64,000 nucleotides of DNA, taken from Colwellia sp. 75C3. GTDB taxonomy: Bacteria; Pseudomonadota; Gammaproteobacteria; Enterobacterales; Alteromonadaceae. The notes under the pieces were generated by a model. The model saw only the letters and a program-made list of their open reading frames with translations. It searched no databases and was not told the DNA's origin. The stretch is taken from positions 248,001 to 312,000 of the forward strand of contig NZ_PJAU01000061.1 of assembly GCF_002836255.1 (NCBI RefSeq). The letters are read 5' to 3'. The position numbers were made by a program, and so were the translations under genes. Shown here one piece after another: positions 57,401-63,569 of this stretch. Position 1 is the stretch's first letter. Every line of letters starts with the position of its first letter.

Positions 57401-59389
57401 TGTTTGTGAATCCGAGAATAAGATGCCTATATAGTTTTCCGTAAACAGGGCTTGTTTAAAATAACGGGATCGATCAAATTTAAATTCACCGCTGTCAGCA
57501 AAGCTAGTATTCAAAGTACCGTCACTGAAATATTTTTGAATCATGGATTTATTCGACTGAGTCACAACCCAAAAGCCCTGATTGATGCCTACTTTAATAT
57601 CTTTCACAGTGTCGTCAGCGCTATCATCATAAAACACAGTGACTACGCCAATATTTTGATTAAAACTCATGTCCCGATTTCCCAGTGAATCAAGACGTAC
57701 TAAATAGCCATCGATGTGATCATTTACTGCCACCAGAAAATGATCGCCTTGCTGGGCCACTGCACCGGCTCTAACAATTGAGTTACCAAGTATGGTTTTA
57801 GTACGCCAGAAGCCATTGATACCAAATGACGTATCTAAAGTACCATCGCTAAGATAACGCCCAAGTATGGCCGTGTCGTAATTTTCTTGACCTGAAAACA
57901 TCAAATTGTCGTCGTTTAATAATTCGACTTTTTCAAATTTTAAAGTGTCTTCATTTATAGTGATGACGCCTTGGTCGGCATAGCCTAGATCTAATACCCC
58001 ATCCTCGGTATATTTTCGAAATTCAAATCTTTTGTCGCCACTAAAGCCGGTGATCAACACACCAAAGCTTAAATCGTCAAATACCACCAATTCATTTGCC
58101 GATATATTCGCTGAATCCAAAATATATAAATGTCCGCTGTTGGCAAAACTAGTGTCTATTTCACCATTATCCAATAATCGAATTATTTCAATCTCTTGGC
58201 TCGTTTTTGATCTTCGAGAGCCAACCACCAGTGCTTTTTCTCCTTGCTGTGCAATGTGGTTTATGGAACTTGATCCTTGATCGTCACCCAGAAAATCAAA
58301 GGTGGTTGTGCCGCCTGATTGCCATTCTTCAAGTAAAATGGTGTGATAATCTGCACCGTCTATCGGCGAGGTATTCGACTTATATTCAAACACGTTGCTA
58401 ATTTTGTCACCGTCAGGATCTTCCAATGAATCATCGACCAAAGGATCAAAACCGTACAGTGTTTCATACTCATCTGGCATACCATCGTTATCATCATCCA
58501 AATCAGCGTTATCACCCGTGCCGTCATTATCATTATCAGATGATTCCATTGGATCTAAAGGGAAGTCATCTACACCGTCTAATACGCCATCGTTGTCATC
58601 ATCTGTATCGGCTTGCATACCTGTTGCCAAACATTCTGTAGCACAATCATCTGGTGCACCATCACCATCAGTGTCGGTATAACCTGTAATTGAAATTAAT
58701 GGATAATGATCGTTAATGTCGCTTATGCCGTCACCGTCATCATCTGTGTCATAAAAATTACTGGTGCCATCGTCATCAGTATCAAAGCCGCCACCTAAAC
58801 GCAGTGCGGAATTAGGAATTTCTGTTTTACCATTTATTGATGTTGAGTTATAACTGATCGTTAAATTATAACTGCCAGCATTATTAAAATATTTTACTTC
58901 TATGTAGTGCCAGCCTTGGTTAAGGTTAAGCGTACCGCTGCTTTCTTGACCAGCATGGGCCCCATCGTTATCAACAACTAAATTCCCATCAACCCAAAGC
59001 TTACTACCGTCATCAGAATTAATATAAAAAGTAACATCTTCATCGGTAGATATATAAACATCACCGGCAAATATATCGGCAAAATAATCATCACAGTTAT
59101 TATTACCAGGACTTCTCAGTGAAAAGCTCGTCGCGATGTATTCGCCATCGGGTGTAATAGTAAAGTCGACATCGTTTAAAGAGTTAGGCGTATTTGTACA
59201 TTGACCATCTCCTAAATTATAAGAGACTGAATAAACATCTAAACGGTGGTTAACTAATCCTGCATCCGTTGTTTCTGCAGCGTGGATTGTTAAAGATAAA
59301 AACATAACGAGTGGATATAAACTTATCATAACGAAACGATTAGTTACTCGACGAGACAAACCTTTTATAGAAACCATTACTTTATTCAT
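48425..59389 (-). CDS. Giant secreted multidomain surface protein with GlyGly-CTERM signal
   Basis: About 3,654 residues from ATG 59389, with GGTGGAT before it; in-frame ATGs lie up to 15 bases upstream. A signal peptide ends near IHAAET. In order: a PA14/GLEYA-like lectin domain (about 45-190, FYINSDDGSKLWVDGNLVVD), thrombospondin type 3 Ca-binding repeats (DTDDDGDGISDINDH and many like it, from about 200), delta-60 propeller repeats (about 355-735, DGTLDTSFGINGF), GLUG repeats (about 870-1010), a cadherin-like domain (about 1175-1275), a right-handed beta-helix (about 1450-1930), alternating DUF5011 and HYR Ig-like domains (about 2015-2755), more TSP3 and two REJ/PKD-like domains. The end is SKSGGSMGMLLLLIILIRLRKP, a GlyGly-CTERM signal cleaved by rhombosortase in type II secreting bacteria. 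Probably an adhesin or carbohydrate-binding surface protein; no catalytic domain was recognised. Confidence 0.93.
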   Translation of the reverse strand: MNKVMVSIKGLSRRVTNRFVMISLYPLVMFLSLTIHAAETTDAGLVNHRLDVYSVSYNLGDGQCTNTPNSLNDVDFTITPDGEYIATSFSLRSPGNNNCDDYFADIFAGDVYISTDEDVTFYINSDDGSKLWVDGNLVVDNDGAHAGQESSGTLNLNQGWHYIEVKYFNNAGSYNLTISYNSTSINGKTEIPNSALRLGGGFDTDDDGTSNFYDTDDDGDGISDINDHYPLISITGYTDTDGDGAPDDCATECLATGMQADTDDDNDGVLDGVDDFPLDPMESSDNDNDGTGDNADLDDDNDGMPDEYETLYGFDPLVDDSLEDPDGDKISNVFEYKSNTSPIDGADYHTILLEEWQSGGTTTFDFLGDDQGSSSINHIAQQGEKALVVGSRRSKTSQEIEIIRLLDNGEIDTSFANSGHLYILDSANISANELVVFDDLSFGVLITGFSGDKRFEFRKYTEDGVLDLGYADQGVITINEDTLKFEKVELLNDDNLMFSGQENYDTAILGRYLSDGTLDTSFGINGFWRTKTILGNSIVRAGAVAQQGDHFLVAVNDHIDGYLVRLDSLGNRDMSFNQNIGVVTVFYDDSADDTVKDIKVGINQGFWVVTQSNKSMIQKYFSDGTLNTSFADSGEFKFDRSRYFKQALFTENYIGILFSDSQTRVTEYHLYDLEGNPVSDYGQNGQFQFVLNYDFLSGSMALVNKHLWLVGGAGLSVNPGFEAEFASIWWLAKLLPDTDGDGINDSIDIDDNNNNLIDIYTLADINEIRNNLDGTAFFGSNAGCLSICNGFELMNDLDFDTSGNGYIDTTDDYWTTGLGWLPIGDSANRGSNAFISIFQGNNHIIKNLMSNRPDENNIALFGYTSNGAEIYNVGLTGVRIVGNASVGGLVGDLNYSKVKNVYVIGSITSGNESGGVIGYSEYSELSELYHVGNVTGAADMGGVIGYSEYDISISQLFNIGNVVGTTTVGGVIGTNYGVVTDVYSVGSVTGTSSVGGVAGYMNGAELHRVYSSASVQGETKTGAIIGWINGADNLFSSSYSIPQDGISPIGESEIIDTSISLSQAQMSCPQSAADATCSPVIYNDWDDATPVWNFGTSSELPALILNGKAFHVGDFDNDGVDDSIDKFPSLSITGFSDTDGDGAPDNCDATCLITGMSADLDDDNDGYFDTQEVGNTAPEITESSPYAITIDEDNSPTAFALMLNASDIDADTLTWSIISQGENGIASAQGDGLSQTISYEPTEHYYGIDSFDVQVSDNTGGFARITINVTINSINDIPISKPRIETGGPYGEPSEGKTLSSSTYRLDDIDGLGELTLVWRSNSVEVGQGGEYKPQMSDIGNTLTIEAQYTDGAGYSEVVISNPTGAIGINLEGDYDNDGLRNEEEVALGTDMYNEDSDNDGVNDSNDEYPLISLNGLTDTDGDGLPDTCDAACITLGMKADVYATGIIKVNPFSSCDAQNDVCGDTWENAFPYLQDALTATTANTQIWLAQGIYYPDDNQAGDLQDDPTAAFVFKQNVALIGGFTDAGFAENVSDADPEQFITVLSADITQDDTVDANNITASYKDIVGSNAYSLIRDSSHMNHFSVQGVTLTGVQGDTDNANAYENQSDSAISINHSGATLKHIEAYGNISRYGSVLSTYNNKNCTLTVENLYATNNSTHLESIIHLNGSECESNNFTNVTLTNNHGYASAFYFYSVTEDVNLNYVSVLNEDTLSDEYGDAITSEIEGGAGELSISNSTFYKVGGIGHEYSSLNVSHSTFVETQNPITAWLNDKEDAYIKFNSFINNTATRNYSAGIYFNSGSLDLFANVFVGNISGDSADNLYLNNGASMTDSGYNFLSELNSSNGGFIHDEGDNVFTHFDSGTSVVSNDAINTLISTTLADNGGDTLTLLPINGGALVDVMPAIECMFTNDQRGIIRGFNQACDLGAVEISARDILDTDGDEIANEFDTDDDNDGYPDVSDDFSLDATEWLDTDGDGTGNNADNDDDNDGIIDSQDGAPLDENIGDIIAPVISLTGNTSMTLSVGDSYVDPGFVANDNVDGDITANVVASGAVNTVTPGTYTLSYNVTDNANNSALTQTRQVTVQDISAPVITAPNNIIVAAVDASGTPQSAIEISTFLTIAHATDAVDGNVDVVYDAPDVFPLGVTTVYFDAVDLSGNAGSAQATVTVVDQTKPVVTLTGNTSMTLSVGDSYVDPGFSALDNVDGDMTANVVVGGSVDTSTVGTYTITYNVNDAASNAAITLTRQVTVQDVEAPVVITPNNIIVAAMDAFGTPISNTTISAFLNAANASDLVDGLVEVTHDAPTVFEIGTTTVTFSAVDSANNTGTAQATVTVVDQGLPVITLSGNTSITLNVGDNYTDPGFSALDNVDGDITNTVVVVGEVDTSNVGTYSITYNVSDAASNAAITLTRQVTVQDVEAPVVIAPNNIIVAAVDAFGTPISNAAISAFLSVANASDEVDGLITVTHDAPTVFEIGTTTVTFSAVDSANNTGTAQATVTVVDQGLPVITLSGNTSITLNVGDNYTDPGFSALDNVDGDITNTVVVVGEVDTSNVGTYSITYNVSDAASNAAITLTRQVTVQDVEAPVVIAPNNIIVAAVDAFGTPISNAAISAFLSVANASDEVDGLITVTHNAPTVFEIGTTTVTFSAVDSANNTGTAQATVTVVDQGLPVITLSGNTSITLSVGDNYTDPGFSALDNVDGDMTANVVVGGSVDTSTVGTYSITYNVSDAASNAAITLTRQVTVQDSSAIDSDGDGISDLNDAFPLDESESVDTDSDGTGNNADTDDDNDGVEDSNDAFPLDITESIDTDSDGTGNNADLDDDNDGISDEDDLSPLNSELGDDQVPVIGNVEVLTFEALGEFTQIALIAPEVTDNNTNAPTITSNIINALELGEHIITWTAVDFAGNQSMKTQTIFIEDTTAPEFYVLNVLTLNSKGRLTEVSAESNNVAIDLVDGELLATPMGVTVLQSGHHEIELTADDLSGNRANTTLMVDILPEVSISAQRNVEAGGTYHVPFNLSGAAPSYPVDVLYRVSLNNEVYDEESASIDIGTEGEFTITLDAELTSADVVSINVESSTNAFVGEANHTQLIVIDNNVAPLLDVELNQNGESVSVVDPDNGTVTITATVLDVNQKDTHALTWGVEESAFFDEASDNNILTFEINPENLAEAIYAVVITAAENNTAESLQVSQRIQFVVEELVALDTETDSDGDGVIDSDEGYGDSDGDGIVDYLDDDSNITRLAIGENTEPMQTSAGLTMSLGSLVASKGSSSEDASLTVDDLAALVGDDAADTQDSHFEAITPLYNFTIAGLTKQGDSVAVVIPLETDTSLPFGAVYRKYNTVNGWFAFVEDENNSVSSSFVDENGNCPPANDVSYNRESGVGLVEGDNCFQLIIEDGGPNDADFEVNGSVEDPGVIAIEQQNNSPEIILVENVEVDEESQVTLDASNSIDDDGDTLTYSWVQLSGTLVELNDLTNSQLTFIGPSVSNDEVLSFELTLDDGIDSSSQTVTITVNQVNKAPLVSIDVHSNSGHENTTLTLNATGSDSDGDALSYQWMQISEAEISFDNVINAQVTIMLPEVSADEIIEVAVTVSDGDTSTTSVTNFTISNVTEVITVTPDKSSSKSGGSMGMLLLLIILIRLRKPIYTKVAA
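51146..53360 (-). repeat. Tandem 495-bp repeats coding DUF5011-HYR domain pairs
   Basis: The phrase TTGCACCGTCACTTGACG recurs at 51146, 51641, 52136, 52631 and, slightly changed, 53126, exactly 495 bp apart each time, so each unit codes 165 residues (one DUF5011 and one HYR domain). Units at 51641 and 52136 are almost identical over their first half; the units at the outer end have drifted. Such exact spacing without length change and high identity imply recent duplication or gene conversion. Confidence 0.9.
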
Positions 59390-59479
59390 ATACATCCACC
59401 ACATATTTCAATCCTTTGCTTACAACACATCCCTTTTCCAAGAGACAACAACCAGCTATTAGCTTGAGGATACAAAAAG

Positions 59480-59503
59480 AGTTAGGATAAATTAGGGATA
59501 AAT
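59480..59503 (-). repeat. 24-bp element with 11-bp-spaced repeat upstream of the giant gene
   Basis: Read on the minus strand it carries TTTATCC-CTAA-TTTATCC, a 7-mer repeated after 11 bp, about 90-115 bases before the giant gene's start. The same scheme with TTCCTCC-CTAA-TTCCTCC is at 62355-62378, about 340 bases before the PEP-CTERM gene on the same strand. Twenty of 24 positions agree and all differences fall at the same two positions of each repeat unit. The layout suits an OmpR-type activator site. Confidence 0.4.
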
Positions 59504-59551
59504 TTTAACTATATTGATTTGAAGTATGAAAATGATTAAGCTTTATTGTAA

Positions 59552-59975
59552 TTTGACCGACCAGCAATAAACTTGTCAGTCGCAGTCACTGATATGGGTG
59601 AGTTCGACAAAGCAACTTATAACTTAAATGAGCTTGCAACGTTTGCAAAATCACATAGCGAGTTTCAAGATATCCCGTTTTACCTCTCTTACCACCACGC
59701 CGTAATAGCCCGTGCAATAAAATACTTGAACAATCAATTAGTCATGAAAAACTAACTAGTAATAATGGGTATATCCAAGCTGCATATGAGCAGCTTGCGC
59801 TCATGTGTTTTCTCAATGGAAATCAAGCTGACAGCAAAAATATAATCACGCAAATCAGCAAGAAATTTGATGCTAGCGTCGTCATTAAGAAAGAAGTTTT
59901 ACCGCTTCAATTCTTTTTATTAAATGATCCAGCCAAAGCCTTAATTGAAAGTTATCAACTTATAAATATTGAAAA
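59552..59975 (+). pseudogene. Remnant of a TPR-repeat protein (frameshifted)
   Basis: The first frame reads DMGEFDKATYNLNELATFAK, then FYLSYHHAVIARAIK. Near 59720 the reading must shift by one base to continue as ILEQSISHEKLTSNNGYIQ, AAYEQLALMCFLNGNQADSK, after which KEVLPLQFFLLNDPAKALIE follows. Together these form helical pairs of TPR type, as in the C-terminal part of TPR-containing regulators. There is no credible start and the 3' end runs into an unrelated kinase fragment. The boundary near 59975 is approximate. Confidence 0.55.
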
Positions 59976-60551
59976 AAATAAGCGAAGAGACTTTATTAAA
60001 CTATCACTTGATAATAAACTTACTGACATTGAACATTTAATCGACGACATTCATCAATTGGATTAACCCGATATTGGCGCAATAAGCCTCAACATCAATA
60101 CGTTTAAGCTAAATATTACACTTGATACTTGGCAAGACGAATTCACACAAATGATACAAAGGAACAAACTCGATTTTGAAATAAGTAAGTGCTTCCCGAG
60201 AGTTTACCTATTGATTTTGGTCGTGAAAGGATCAAGCAAATTATCACTAATTTACTGACAAACAGTATGAAATATACCGATAAGCCATGAAGAGTTAAGT
60301 TAACTACTACAACTCAAAATAAGACCTTAGTTCTATCAATAGAAGATAGCGTCCCCAGTGTTTCTAGTGAAGATTTAACTAACATATTTGAACGTTTATA
60401 TCGCGTTGAGGGCTCAAGAAGTAGAGGAACTGGCGGTTCAGGACTTGGGGTGGCGATTTGTAAAAGCTTGATTGAAGCTCATAATGGCAATATACATGCT
60501 AAACATTCAAGCTTAGGTCTCGTTAAAATCATTGTAGAATTACTTATTTAG
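59976..60551 (+). pseudogene. Remnant of a BaeS-like sensor histidine kinase
   Basis: The sequence NKLTDIEHLIDDIHQLD matches the BaeS region just after the phospho-His helix. It is broken by TAA (60064-60066) and continues as DIGAISLNINTFKL (BaeS has SDIGAL here). After a frameshift near 60195 the ATP-binding core reads LPIDFGRERIKQIITNLLTN, is broken by TGA (60288-60290), and resumes with LSIEDSVP, the FERLYRVEGSRSR box and GGSGLGVAICKSLIEAHNG before TAG 60549-60551. The His box and the membrane half are gone. No regulator partner remains nearby. Confidence 0.8.
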
Positions 60552-60650
60552 TCTAATATTACTAGGAGCTTTAATCTGATAATTTTCTTGTAATTGAAAA
60601 ACATGGCAGTCGAGGTCTTATATTTTTTATTTACATAAAAGGTAAGTAAT

Positions 60651-60968
60651 TTATTTTTCTGAAACAAGTTGTCGTTTAATTTCTTCCTCTAAAGTAGAGT
60701 GAGGAAAGCTATTAATTTCACCATAAACATCAACAGTGACACTTAACTTATTACAGATAAAAATAGCTAAACAGTTTAACTGTTTTCCTCGAATAAATTT
60801 CAACTCAAAACCAAATTGTTGTAAATGGCAAGCCGAAACTTTTTGCGCCAAGCTGAGTCTTTCATAAAGTGAAATATCCGATGAATAGGCATGTCTGCGT
60901 TCATGTAATTGGTGTAATTGTTCTAAATTATGTGAATTATTACTTTCAGTCGGAATAAGTCTTGTCAT
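60651..60968 (-). CDS. Hypothetical protein (105 aa)
   Basis: 105 residues from ATG 60968; a TTG at 60983 is in frame. The N-terminal half is helical and His/Ser-rich (NSHNLEQLHQLHERRHAYSS); the second half has beta-type hydrophobic stretches (FGFELKFIRGKQLNCLAIFI, NKLSVTVDVYGEI) and ends helical. No signal peptide or family recognised. Composition looks coding although the ribosome site is weak, and its neighbours on both sides are wrecks. Confidence 0.5.
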   Translation of the reverse strand: MTRLIPTESNNSHNLEQLHQLHERRHAYSSDISLYERLSLAQKVSACHLQQFGFELKFIRGKQLNCLAIFICNKLSVTVDVYGEINSFPHSTLEEEIKRQLVSEK

Positions 60969-61035
60969 GAGGGATTCAGTCAAATGAAATTAGAGTAATT
61001 GATATTTTATTTTAAGAATGTGGATAAATTATGGG

Positions 61036-61321
61036 TTAAGTAATATTCCATGATTGCCAACCTCTGGTTCCAGCATCAGTATACGTAGTACTAGCAATAG
61101 CATAAAACTGAAGATTCCTCCCATGAAGATGTTATAGTATCCGCGTCTATTGTCATCTCAGCGTCACTTCCCCAGTAACCAGCATATCGATACATTTGAA
61201 TTTCCGCAGATTCAATGTTCAAGTTATCTAGTAAACTTAAATCGTTAAATTGCACACCGATCCGTTGATTGCTTTTTGATATATCATTCGTGCGTAATTC
61301 AGTACCATTTAATCCCCCCAT
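61036..61321 (-). pseudogene. Remnant of a DNRLRE-domain surface protein (frameshifted)
   Basis: From ATG 61321 (GAGGAA upstream) the frame reads LSLLDNLNIESAEIQMYRYA, then DAEMTIDADTITSSWEESS, which is the middle of a DNRLRE (TGF-propeptide-like) domain of secreted proteins. It stops at 61091; in another frame the expected end follows: YAIASTTYTDAGTRGWQSWNIT and TAA at 61036. A frameshift near 61110 therefore split the domain. Signal peptide and C-terminal anchor are missing, so the piece is a relic. Confidence 0.65.
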
Positions 61322-61360
61322 TAAGTGAATTTCCTCTTAACTGGGGGGAAATCAATTAGA

Positions 61361-62017
61361 TTATGTTAGTCTACGCATCAATAGAGGAATACCAACTAAC
61401 GAAAACAAGAATAATGTTGACGGCTCTGGTATATCAACTGGCGCATCAGGTTCAATAATCTCAATAACGCTATCGTATTCGTAACGTTGTACATTACTCA
61501 TAGTGTATCGAAAGGATTTAATCCCATAATCATTTGCAACTATTGATACTTCAAGTTTTGTATCAGTTAGCCACTTAAAGTCAAATAAATCAAAATTATC
61601 TTGATTCTGTGAGGAATCTGATTGCCACCAAATCCCATCATTCTTTAACATCATAGAATATTTGAATGATTCCCCGTCTTGAGTCAATACTCCATCGTCA
61701 GTGATTATTGCTGAATGTATACCATCAATGTTATATTTAATTTCTGTTTTTTTTTCAGTACCATTAGGGAATGCTAATGTAGTTATACCAATTCGCTCAC
61801 CCTCATCATTTTCACTTAGAATTGCCATATGACCGAACTCAGGGTCACCGTTAATCCATTGATACTTTATTATTGATGTAACCAAAGTCTCACTGTCAAT
61901 AAAACTAAAAAATTCATCAGTGTTACCAGAATTAATTAGGTCAATTTCTGAGATTAAAGATGCATTTGCTACCGTCATACTAAGCGCGGCAATTGTTCCA
62001 ACAATTATTTTTTTCAT
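61361..62017 (-). CDS. PEP-CTERM sorting-signal exported protein
   Basis: 218 residues. The N-terminal signal peptide is MKKIIVGTIAALSMTVANAS. The mature part (LISEIDLINSGNTDEFFSF, then beta-rich sequence with KYQWINGDPEFGH) is of unknown fold. The C-terminus is VDIPEPSTLFLFSLVGIPLL followed by MRRLT: the Pro-Glu-Pro motif, hydrophobic helix and basic tail that define PEP-CTERM proteins, recognised by exosortase and usually tied to exopolysaccharide production. No exosortase gene is in the window. The 340-base leader region holds a 24-bp repeat element also found before the giant gene. Confidence 0.9.
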   Translation of the reverse strand: MKKIIVGTIAALSMTVANASLISEIDLINSGNTDEFFSFIDSETLVTSIIKYQWINGDPEFGHMAILSENDEGERIGITTLAFPNGTEKKTEIKYNIDGIHSAIITDDGVLTQDGESFKYSMMLKNDGIWWQSDSSQNQDNFDLFDFKWLTDTKLEVSIVANDYGIKSFRYTMSNVQRYEYDSVIEIIEPDAPVDIPEPSTLFLFSLVGIPLLMRRLT

Positions 62018-62782
62018 TTATCACTTCTTAAAATGGCCTCCAAAAAATTTGTAGGCTTTTGAGTTTATCGAATATAAAATTTAAATACAGTTACTTAACA
62101 AATTCCAACAACGTTGCTCATACCTAGCTAGTGCACTAAAATATTTATCAATGTTGACCTATGCGATGAATTTTTCACAAGTTCTCATTGCTTTATTTTT
62201 AACTGATAAAGAAACTAAAATTATGCCTTTCGACTTTTGAGCCACTATATTAGCTTCTGTTTTCTCGTATTTATGAAGCAAGGCATAATAATGTAATTCT
62301 CTAGATACTAAGACAGGTAAATAAGTACTCTATTTGTCGTTAGCATAACAATGAAGTTAGGAGGAATTAGGGAGGAATATTGTTTTCTTCACATGTGAAT
62401 TTGTTACTTTTCCGCCACAAGCACGTTTGTTAGTGACTTATGAGCGGAAATAATGTAAAAAATCCTGTAATAAATAATATAATTGAGAATTATTTAGTTT
62501 TAATTAATACTACTGTTAAGCCACTATACCGCTAACATATGACTAAATAATTTTCTCAAGCTTGAAACAACGAATAACAGCAACCAGCTGATAGTGACGC
62601 CATGAATAAGATTCGACTCGGTTGCATTAACCTGATTTACAACTCTGAAACTAGTGATAGTAGTGCTTAATAACTTGCCATCATATGACGTTAATAAAAT
62701 TTATTCATTCATTTCATCCATTTTTTCTCCACATTTCCTTTGTACACTTGATGTTTACTTAAATGGAATCAATGAGGGTACT
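62018..62782. other. 765-base stretch without a recognisable gene
   Basis: Between the PEP-CTERM gene and the secreted protein at 62783. It contains the 24-bp repeat element (62355-62378) and a perfect 12-bp palindrome TTCACATGTGAA (62388-62399), a possible regulator site. No convincing coding frame is seen. The ORF that starts at 62654 is only the upstream extension of the gene at 62783. Confidence 0.45.
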
Positions 62783-63271
62783 ATGTTTAAACTTTTTAAT
62801 ATATTGGGCATGTTAATAGCAATGCTAACGTCTACAGCATCTTTTGCTGACTGGAAAATTGAAATTGAAAATCACAGGCCTGATAAGGTCAAGGTGAAAT
62901 GGTATTGCTATTCACCTAGCGATGACACATGGGACAATAAGGATGTAGATAAAGTAAGTGCGTTCTCGACACAAAACGAAGTAATAAATACCGCTAAGTG
63001 TAAAGAAAAAAATCTTTATCTTAAATTTCAATATAAAAGTGGTGATAAGTATATGGATTCACAGACACAAGTCGTTCATGGTTCCTTCGAAGTTAATTAT
63101 TCTACCAACCTTGATAATATTTGGAGTAGTGCTACTAACATTGTCACCTTGGGAAGGGATGATATGGTAACAGGCATTCGTGTACCATGGGCATGGTATA
63201 AGACAAATGGAAAAGCTTGTGTACTTGTAGATGTTTTAGGGACAGTTCGAAAAAGGGACAAGAATTGCTAA
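62783..63271 (+). CDS. Exported hypothetical protein (162 aa)
   Basis: 162 residues from ATG 62783, chosen because GAGGGT stands just before it and a signal peptide follows directly (MFKLFNILGMLIAMLTSTAS, cleavage after SFA). The mature part begins DWKIEIENHRPDKVKVKWYC and contains four cysteines (KWYC, AKC, KAC and the last residue), which suggests disulfides in the periplasm or outside. Beta-rich, no family recognised. No operon partner is adjacent. Confidence 0.72.
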   Translation: MFKLFNILGMLIAMLTSTASFADWKIEIENHRPDKVKVKWYCYSPSDDTWDNKDVDKVSAFSTQNEVINTAKCKEKNLYLKFQYKSGDKYMDSQTQVVHGSFEVNYSTNLDNIWSSATNIVTLGRDDMVTGIRVPWAWYKTNGKACVLVDVLGTVRKRDKNC

Positions 63272-63341
63272 GAAAAATACACCTCGCGAAGAAGATAAAT
63301 TAGAGGTAGAAAGTTATCCAAACGACTAAAGTTTAAAACCA

Positions 63342-63372
63342 TAGAGTTTTATTAAGGAACGATAAAACTCTA
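63342..63372. terminator. Perfect 11-bp inverted repeat after the exported protein gene
   Basis: TAGAGTTTTAT (63342-63352) pairs with ATAAAACTCTA (63362-63372), nine-base loop, 70 bases after the stop at 63271. There is no T-run on the + strand; the A/T-rich stem itself is weak. Possibly a terminator. A second small stem, GGGGC-ATCAA-GCCCC, follows near 63426-63440. Confidence 0.4.
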
Positions 63373-63569
63373 AACATTGCAATCAAAACCACAAGTTCGA
63401 TCAAAAAAAAATAAAATAGTAAGACGGGGCATCAAGCCCCTGAGATTTAAACTACGCCGTTAAATAAAGTAGAATAAAACAATACCCAGCCTACTATAAT
63501 AGCGTGTTTCGCTGATTATAAAGTTTATTTTATTTTTACCTTTTTAAACATATAACCATTTGAAATAAT

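Noticed and set aside
63426-63440. GGGGC-ATCAA-GCCCC as a terminator
   Set aside because: Stem of only five pairs and no T-run on the + strand; no gene on the minus strand ends there.
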